A stretch of 64,000 nt of DNA, from assembly GCF_030687895.1 (NCBI RefSeq), contig NZ_CP117452.1:885501-949500 (forward strand), in the 5' to 3' direction. A program made the position numbers and the translations under genes. Below the pieces are notes generated by a model. The model made no database searches and was not told the DNA's origin. It saw only the letters and a list, made by a program, of their open reading frames with translations. Numbering within the stretch: position 1 is the first letter of the stretch; each line of letters starts with the position of its first letter. Source of the DNA: Pseudomonas sp. FP198. Its GTDB lineage: Bacteria > Pseudomonadota > Gammaproteobacteria > Pseudomonadales > Pseudomonadaceae. Positions 59,535 through 64,000 of the stretch are shown piece by piece.

Positions 59535-60403
59535 TAGAAACCGACTGACTGCCAATAGAAGTGGGTTATTTGACCACCCCAGAGCAAGGCAATCCAGCCG
59601 GCAATCGCCAGATAAGGTCCGAAGGGGATCTGGGTCGATGTCGGCGCGCCGCGCGTTCGCAGCACAATGACGCCGATAACGGCGCCCACCAGCGACGACA
59701 GCAGCAGCGTCAGCGGCAGGATCTGCCAGCCGCCCCAGGCACCGAGCATCGCCAGCAGCTTGAAGTCGCCGTAACCCATGCCTTCTTTTCCGGTCAGCAG
59801 CTTGAAGACCCAGAACACCGACCACAGCGCCAGATAACCGGCCACCGCCCCCCACAATGCCTGGTTCAGCGGGACGAACAGCCCGAAGCTGTTGACGATC
59901 AAGCCCAGCCATAACAATGGCAGCACCAGGGAATCGGGCAGCAACTGGTGCTCGGCGTCGATCAGGCTCATGGACAGCAGGCCCCAGCTCAGCAGCATCG
60001 CCATGGCGGCCTGCCAGCCAAAGCCGAAATGCCAGGCAATGAACGCCGACAGGGCGCCACAGGCCAGTTCGGTCAGCGGGTAGCGCTTGCCGATGGGCGC
60101 GGCGCAGTTGGCGCAGCGGCCGCGCAACATCAGGTAACTCAACAGCGGAATATTTTCCCAGGCGCGGATGCGATGGCCACAATGGGGACACTGGGAGTGG
60201 GGCAGCATCAGGTTGTAGACCGGACCGGGGGCGTCGGCCTGCAAGCCGAGCAAGTCCTGGGCTTGCAGGCGCCACTCGCGATCGAGCATCTTCGGCAGAC
60301 GCCATACCAGCACGTTGAGAAAGCTGCCGATGATCAACCCGAGCAGCAGCGCTGTCAGTACGAAGGCCAGCGGGTAAAGCACGAAAAATTCGCTCAGGGG
60401 CAT
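59534..60403 (-). CDS. pilD: Prepilin peptidase/N-methyltransferase PilD
   Basis: A 289-residue inner-membrane aspartic peptidase with eight or so membrane segments. It cleaves type IV prepilins and methylates the new N-terminus. The two zinc CxxC pairs 'CPHC' and 'CANC' are in the first cytoplasmic loop. The catalytic aspartates lie in '[12 protein letters not shown]' and 'GYGDFKLLA'. I chose the ATG at 60403 ([14 protein letters not shown]), as the frame upstream is not family-like. It starts 2 bp after the pilC stop, so pilB-pilC-pilD-coaE-yacG can be one operon. Confidence 0.95.
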   Translation of the reverse strand: MPLSEFFVLYPLAFVLTALLLGLIIGSFLNVLVWRLPKMLDREWRLQAQDLLGLQADAPGPVYNLMLPHSQCPHCGHRIRAWENIPLLSYLMLRGRCANCAAPIGKRYPLTELACGALSAFIAWHFGFGWQAAMAMLLSWGLLSMSLIDAEHQLLPDSLVLPLLWLGLIVNSFGLFVPLNQALWGAVAGYLALWSVFWVFKLLTGKEGMGYGDFKLLAMLGAWGGWQILPLTLLLSSLVGAVIGVIVLRTRGAPTSTQIPFGPYLAIAGWIALLWGGQITHFYWQSVGF

Positions 60404-60404
60404 G

Positions 60405-61622
60405 TCAGATCGCAGAGCCAAGTTGGAAGATGGGCATGTACATGGCAACCACCAGGCCGCCGACGACCACCCCGAGGATCACCATGATGAAGGGTTCCAT
60501 CAGGCTGGTGAGGTTGTCCACCAGATTATCCACTTCGGCCTCATAAAAACTCGCCACCTTGTCGAGCATGTCGTCCAGCGCCCCGGACTCCTCGCCAATG
60601 GCAGTCATCTGGATTGCCAGGTTCGGAAAAATGCCCGACGTGCGCATCGAGAAATTCAACTGCATGCCGGTCGAGACGTCCTGCTTGATCCGCTGCACGG
60701 CACGCTTGAATACCACGTTACCGGTGGCGCCCGAGACGGAGTCGAGGGCTTCGACCAGCGGCACGCCGGCGGCGAACGTGGTCGAGAGCGTGCGCGCATA
60801 ACGCGCCACGGCGGACTTGTACATCAAGGTCCCGACCAAGGGCAGCTTGAGCAGCCACTTGTCTCGCCAGTCACGAAACGCCTGGGAGCGCTTGAGGGCA
60901 TATTTCACCCCGAAAAATCCGCCTACCAGCCCGCCCAGCAGCACCCACCACCAGTCTTGCAGGAATTCCGACAAGCCGATGACCATCAGCGTGAAGGCCG
61001 GCAGTTTTGCGCCAAAGCCGGAAAATACCGACTCGAACTGCGGCACGACCTTGATCAGCAAAATGCTGGTGACCACTGCCGCGACGGCGATCACCGCCGC
61101 GGGGTAGGTCATGGCTTTCTTGATCTTGGCCTTCAGGGCTTCGCTCTTTTCCTTGTAGGTCGCGACTCGGTCGAGCAGCGTGTCCAGGGCACCGGCCTGC
61201 TCACCGGCATCGACCAGGTTGCAGTACAACTCATCGAAATACTGTGGGCATTTGCGCAGCGAGGCGGCGAAGCTGTTACCGGCGGCGACTTCCTGCTTCA
61301 CCTCGTCCACCAGCTTGCGCATGTTGGCGTTGTCGAAGCCTTCGCCGATGATGTCGAATGCTTGCAGCAAAGGAACGCCGGCCTTGAGCATCGTCGCCAT
61401 CTGGCGGGTGAAGAGCGCGATGTCCAGCGGCTTGATGCGTTTGCCCTTGCTGAATATCGAAGTGGACTTCTTGCGTACCTTGCCCGGGTTGATCCCTTGC
61501 TTGCGCAGCTGCGCCTTGACCAATGCCGGGCTCTGGCCGGTCAGTTCGCCGGACATTTTCGTGCCTTTGCGGTCCTTGCCTTCCCACGTGTAGACGTCGG
61601 TTTTTACTGCCTTGACCGCCAT
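60405..61622 (-). CDS. pilC: Type IV pilus inner-membrane platform protein PilC
   Basis: A 405-residue GspF/PilC-family protein with two tandem GspF domains ('ALFTRQMATMLKAGVPLLQAF' and 'ARTLSTTFAAGVPLVEALDS') and three membrane segments. It couples the ATPase PilB to the pilus in the membrane. I chose the ATG at 61622 (MAVKAVKTDVYTWEG) because AAGGA is just upstream; a TTG two codons earlier is less likely. It follows pilB by 2 bp. Confidence 0.95.
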   Translation of the reverse strand: MAVKAVKTDVYTWEGKDRKGTKMSGELTGQSPALVKAQLRKQGINPGKVRKKSTSIFSKGKRIKPLDIALFTRQMATMLKAGVPLLQAFDIIGEGFDNANMRKLVDEVKQEVAAGNSFAASLRKCPQYFDELYCNLVDAGEQAGALDTLLDRVATYKEKSEALKAKIKKAMTYPAAVIAVAAVVTSILLIKVVPQFESVFSGFGAKLPAFTLMVIGLSEFLQDWWWVLLGGLVGGFFGVKYALKRSQAFRDWRDKWLLKLPLVGTLMYKSAVARYARTLSTTFAAGVPLVEALDSVSGATGNVVFKRAVQRIKQDVSTGMQLNFSMRTSGIFPNLAIQMTAIGEESGALDDMLDKVASFYEAEVDNLVDNLTSLMEPFIMVILGVVVGGLVVAMYMPIFQLGSAI

Positions 61623-61624
61623 GC

Positions 61625-63325
61625 TCAATCCTTGGTGACCCGGTTGATTTCTTCGAGACTGGTGACGCCTTGCATCACTTTGACCAGCCCCGAGGTGCGC
61701 AAGTCATTGAAGCCGTCCTTGCGCATTTGCAGGTCGATTTCCAGGGAGTTGCCTTCGGCCATGATCAGCCGCTGCAGCTCCGGCGTGTTCTTGACCACTT
61801 CATAGATCCCCACGCGACCCTTGTAGCCGTTGTTGCACTGTTCGCAACCGACCGGCTCATAGATCGTGAATGAGCCGATGCGTTCCCGTGGGAAACCTTC
61901 CTTGAGCAGGGTTTCCTCGGGAATCTCGATGGCTCTGCGGCAATGCATGCACAACTTGCGCGCCAGGCGCTGGGCGATGATCAGGTGCACCGCCGTGGCG
62001 ATGTTGAAACCGGGGATGCCCATGTTCTGTAGCCTGATCAGGGTTTCGGCGGCGCTGTTGGTGTGCAGCGTGGACAGCACCAGGTGCCCGGTCTGGGCTG
62101 CCTTGATGGCGATCTCGGCGGTTTCCAGGTCGCGGATCTCGCCGACCATGATCACGTCCGGGTCCTGGCGCAGGAACGAGCGCAGTGCATGGGCGAAATC
62201 CAGCCCCTGGCGCGGATTCACGTTGACCTGATTGATGCCTTCCATGTTGATTTCCACCGGGTCCTCGGCGGTAGAAATATTGATGTCCACGGTGTTGAGG
62301 ATGTTCAAGCCGGTATACAGCGACACGGTCTTGCCCGAGCCGGTCGGCCCGGTCACCAGTATCAGGCCCTGGGGTTGCTTGAGGGCGGCCATGTACAGGT
62401 CTTTTTGTTCCGGTTCGTAGCCCAGGGCGTCGATGCCCATTTGCGCGCTGGAGGGGTCGAGGATCCGGATCACCACTTTTTCTCCCCAGAGCGTGGGCAG
62501 GGTATTGACCCGGAAATCGATGGACTTGGTCTTCGACAGGCGCATCTTCAGCCGACCGTCCTGGGGCTTGCGCCGTTCGGAAATGTCCAGGCTCGCCATC
62601 ACCTTGAGGCGCGCGGCAATGCGGTTGGCCAGTTGGATGGGCGGCTTTGCGACTTCCCGCAGCATACCGTCGGTGCGCACGCGTACCCGATAGGTCTTTT
62701 CATAGGGTTCGAAGTGCAGGTCGGAAGAGCCGCCCTTGATCGCATCCAGCAACATCTTGTTGACGAAGCGCACCACTGGCGCATCGTCGCCGTCCTGGCC
62801 CGCGATCGAGTCCTGCTTGCGGTCGTCGATCGACTCGATGTCCAGACCGTCGAGGTCGACGTCGGCCATGCCTTCCAGGCCCGTGCTGCTGGACTCGAAG
62901 AATTTCTCGATGGCATCGCTGAGCTTGTCATCCTCCACCAGGATGGCTTCGGTGGTCAGGCCGGTGCTGAACTGGATGTCGTTGATGGCCTGGTGATTGG
63001 TCGGATCGGAAATGCCCACGTACAGCTTGTTGCCACGCCGCCACAGGGGCAGGGCGTGATGCTGGCGCACCAGTTTCTCGCTGACCAGGCCAGCGGGCTG
63101 GTTGTCCTTGTCGAGGCTGTTGAGGTCCAGCAGGGCGATACCAAAATGCTCCGAGGCGATTTCCGCCACCTGGCGGCTCTGGACGAGCTTGCTCTGTACC
63201 AGATAGCTGACCAGGGGCGTGCGATTGCGCTGCGCCTGTTGGTAGGCCTGCTGCGCGCTTTGTTCAGTGATCAGTTCGGCCAGCACCAGTTGCTTGGCCA
63301 GGCCGCTAAGGGCGATGTCATTCAT
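61625..63325 (-). CDS. pilB: Type IV pilus assembly ATPase PilB
   Basis: A 566-residue hexameric ATPase that drives pilus extension. An N-terminal MshEN-like region is followed by the GspE core, with Walker A 'GPTGSGKTVSLY' (about residue 329) and Asp box 'STAEDPVEINMEGI'. The Walker B region 'DPDVIMVGEIRDLETAEIA', the His box 'TGHLVLSTLHTNSA' and a tetracysteine zinc site ('CMHCRRA' and 'CEQCNNG') are also visible. It is divergent from pilA with a 223 bp gap. Confidence 0.95.
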   Translation of the reverse strand: MNDIALSGLAKQLVLAELITEQSAQQAYQQAQRNRTPLVSYLVQSKLVQSRQVAEIASEHFGIALLDLNSLDKDNQPAGLVSEKLVRQHHALPLWRRGNKLYVGISDPTNHQAINDIQFSTGLTTEAILVEDDKLSDAIEKFFESSSTGLEGMADVDLDGLDIESIDDRKQDSIAGQDGDDAPVVRFVNKMLLDAIKGGSSDLHFEPYEKTYRVRVRTDGMLREVAKPPIQLANRIAARLKVMASLDISERRKPQDGRLKMRLSKTKSIDFRVNTLPTLWGEKVVIRILDPSSAQMGIDALGYEPEQKDLYMAALKQPQGLILVTGPTGSGKTVSLYTGLNILNTVDINISTAEDPVEINMEGINQVNVNPRQGLDFAHALRSFLRQDPDVIMVGEIRDLETAEIAIKAAQTGHLVLSTLHTNSAAETLIRLQNMGIPGFNIATAVHLIIAQRLARKLCMHCRRAIEIPEETLLKEGFPRERIGSFTIYEPVGCEQCNNGYKGRVGIYEVVKNTPELQRLIMAEGNSLEIDLQMRKDGFNDLRTSGLVKVMQGVTSLEEINRVTKD

Positions 63326-63485
63326 GGGAATACCGGTGGCGGACTGTTCATGATTTATAGCCTAGTCAAGCATCGGTGCCTCACCAGCGAGCAGAGGTGA
63401 CAAAAAGCGTCAGATAGTGCGGTTGTTGGGGTAGGACGCTTCCCATCTATAGCTGTAAAGCTCCGGCTGGTGGGGCCGCGGCGCT

Positions 63486-63501
63486 TGGCATGTGCCGTGC
63501 A
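63486..63501 (+). promoter_or_regulatory. Sigma-54 promoter of pilA
   Basis: TGGCAT-N5-GTGCA (GG at 63487-63488, GC at 63499-63500, 10 bp apart) fits the sigma-54 pattern TGGCAC-N5-TTGCW. It is about 48 bp before the pilA start, in the same position as the PilR-activated promoter in P. aeruginosa. Confidence 0.72.
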
Positions 63502-63548
63502 ATGCTCGTTTCATCGCATGAGATCCGACTCATGCACGGGAGATGACT

Positions 63549-63959
63549 ATGAGCAGGCAAAAGGGTTTCACCTTGATCGAGCTGCTGATCGTGGTGGCGA
63601 TCATCGGCATCCTGGCGACGTTTGCGTTGCCGCAATATTCGAGGTATCAAGCGCGGGCCAAGGCAACCGCTGGTTTGGCGGAAATTTCTGCCTTGAGGGT
63701 GGCGTTCGAAGATGTGATGAACCAGGGGACGAACCCGACGCTGGCGAATATTGGCGGCACAACTCCAACCAGCAACTGCACTATGACGGCGTCGGGAACG
63801 GCCAACGATGGGGTCGGCACGATCGCTTGCACCCTTCTTAATGCGCCTGCCCCCGTGCTCGGCCGAACCATTACGCTCAGTCGAGCTGCTACAGGGGTCT
63901 GGACCTGCACTTCAACCGCTGCTCAGGAGTTCTTGCCGGCGGGTTGTGACGGGGCATAG
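63549..63959 (+). CDS. pilA: Type IV major pilin PilA
   Basis: A 136-residue prepilin with leader MSRQKG and 'FTLIELLIVVAIIGILATFALPQY', with Glu5 present. The globular domain has Thr/Ala-rich repeats and a C-terminal cysteine pair ('WTCTSTAAQEFLPAGC') that would form the D-region loop. I chose the ATG at 63549: GGGAG is 6 bp before it, while the ATG at 63543 directly abuts that RBS. A terminator hairpin begins at 63978. It is transcribed from a sigma-54 promoter and is the PilR target. Confidence 0.93.
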   Translation: MSRQKGFTLIELLIVVAIIGILATFALPQYSRYQARAKATAGLAEISALRVAFEDVMNQGTNPTLANIGGTTPTSNCTMTASGTANDGVGTIACTLLNAPAPVLGRTITLSRAATGVWTCTSTAAQEFLPAGCDGA

Positions 63960-63977
63960 ACCAAGCCGTATGACTTG

Positions 63978-64000
63978 GCCCCGCTTTTACAGCGGGGCTT
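63978..64000 (+). terminator. Terminator of pilA (cut by the window edge)
   Basis: GGCCCCGCT-tttac-AGCGGGGCTT reaches the end of the window; the rest of the expected U tract lies outside. It is about 20 bp after the pilA stop. Confidence 0.8.

Overview
The window is chromosomal DNA from a fluorescent Pseudomonas, most likely the P. fluorescens group. GC content is high, the gene order largely follows the P. aeruginosa PA4606-PA4525 neighbourhood as I remember it, and intergenic gaps carry many REPIN-type palindromes (GTGGGAGCGAG...CTCGCG) typical of P. fluorescens genomes. Almost everything is core housekeeping DNA.

Layout. 1-2692: end of cstA, a ybdD-type small gene and a COG0523 GTPase (yjiA). 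2755-3300: an orphan, less GC-rich gene. 3512-8833: glyA and a morA-type GGDEF/EAL protein, both on the minus strand. 9105-19053: ettA, a divergent Gre-like factor, a lipoprotein, a DUF4105 protein, a DUF3015 protein, a Lon-family protease, a small conserved gene, a UPF0114 membrane protein and fklB. 19168-21160: a small gene under a Fur-box-like site, yjdM and ispB. 21560-33719: a long housekeeping run, rplU-rpmA-obg-proB-creA-(rpsT)-murJ-ribF-ileS-lspA-fkpB-ispH. 33673-44185: type IV pilus block 1, with a divergent fimT-like gene, the minor pilin operon fimU-pilV-pilW-pilX-pilY1-pilE, a frameshifted thiO-like oxidase gene and pilS-pilR. 44175-50080: PP0621-family gene, bamD, rluD-pgeF and clpB. 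50396-50807: four tRNA genes (Asn, Pro, Lys, Pro). 50963-55471: a chemoreceptor, ndh, a 57-residue DUF3094 gene, a MOSC gene and a DUF1780 gene. 55686-57741: an accessory pocket with a disrupted tandem LuxR-type HTH gene and a 462-residue orphan protein. 57974-63959: a CbiM-like permease, yacG-coaE and type IV pilus block 2, pilD-pilC-pilB, with divergent pilA.

How the genes work together. The two pilus blocks supply the major pilin (PilA), minor pilins, the tip adhesin PilY1, the assembly ATPase PilB, the platform PilC, the prepilin peptidase PilD and the regulators PilS/PilR. A good sigma-54 promoter lies upstream of pilA, as expected for PilR control. The clpB gene has a convincing heat-shock promoter. 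The cell-envelope genes (murJ, lspA, bamD, ispB, ispH) and translation genes (ileS, rplU, rpmA, rpsT, ettA, obg, tRNAs) are ordinary.

Most worth a second look: the 55.7-57.7 kb pocket (broken double-HTH regulator plus an unrecognised protein); the poly-G frameshift in thiO; a Gre-family protein with a shortened coiled coil lacking the usual acidic tip; a PilY1 that has lost the central calcium loop; and the REPIN set. I saw no CRISPR array, prophage, insertion sequence or integron, and I found no clearly new multi-gene system. The 55.7-57.7 kb pocket is the only candidate. All coordinates and start choices were read by eye, and all family assignments are from memory of the families, not from searches.
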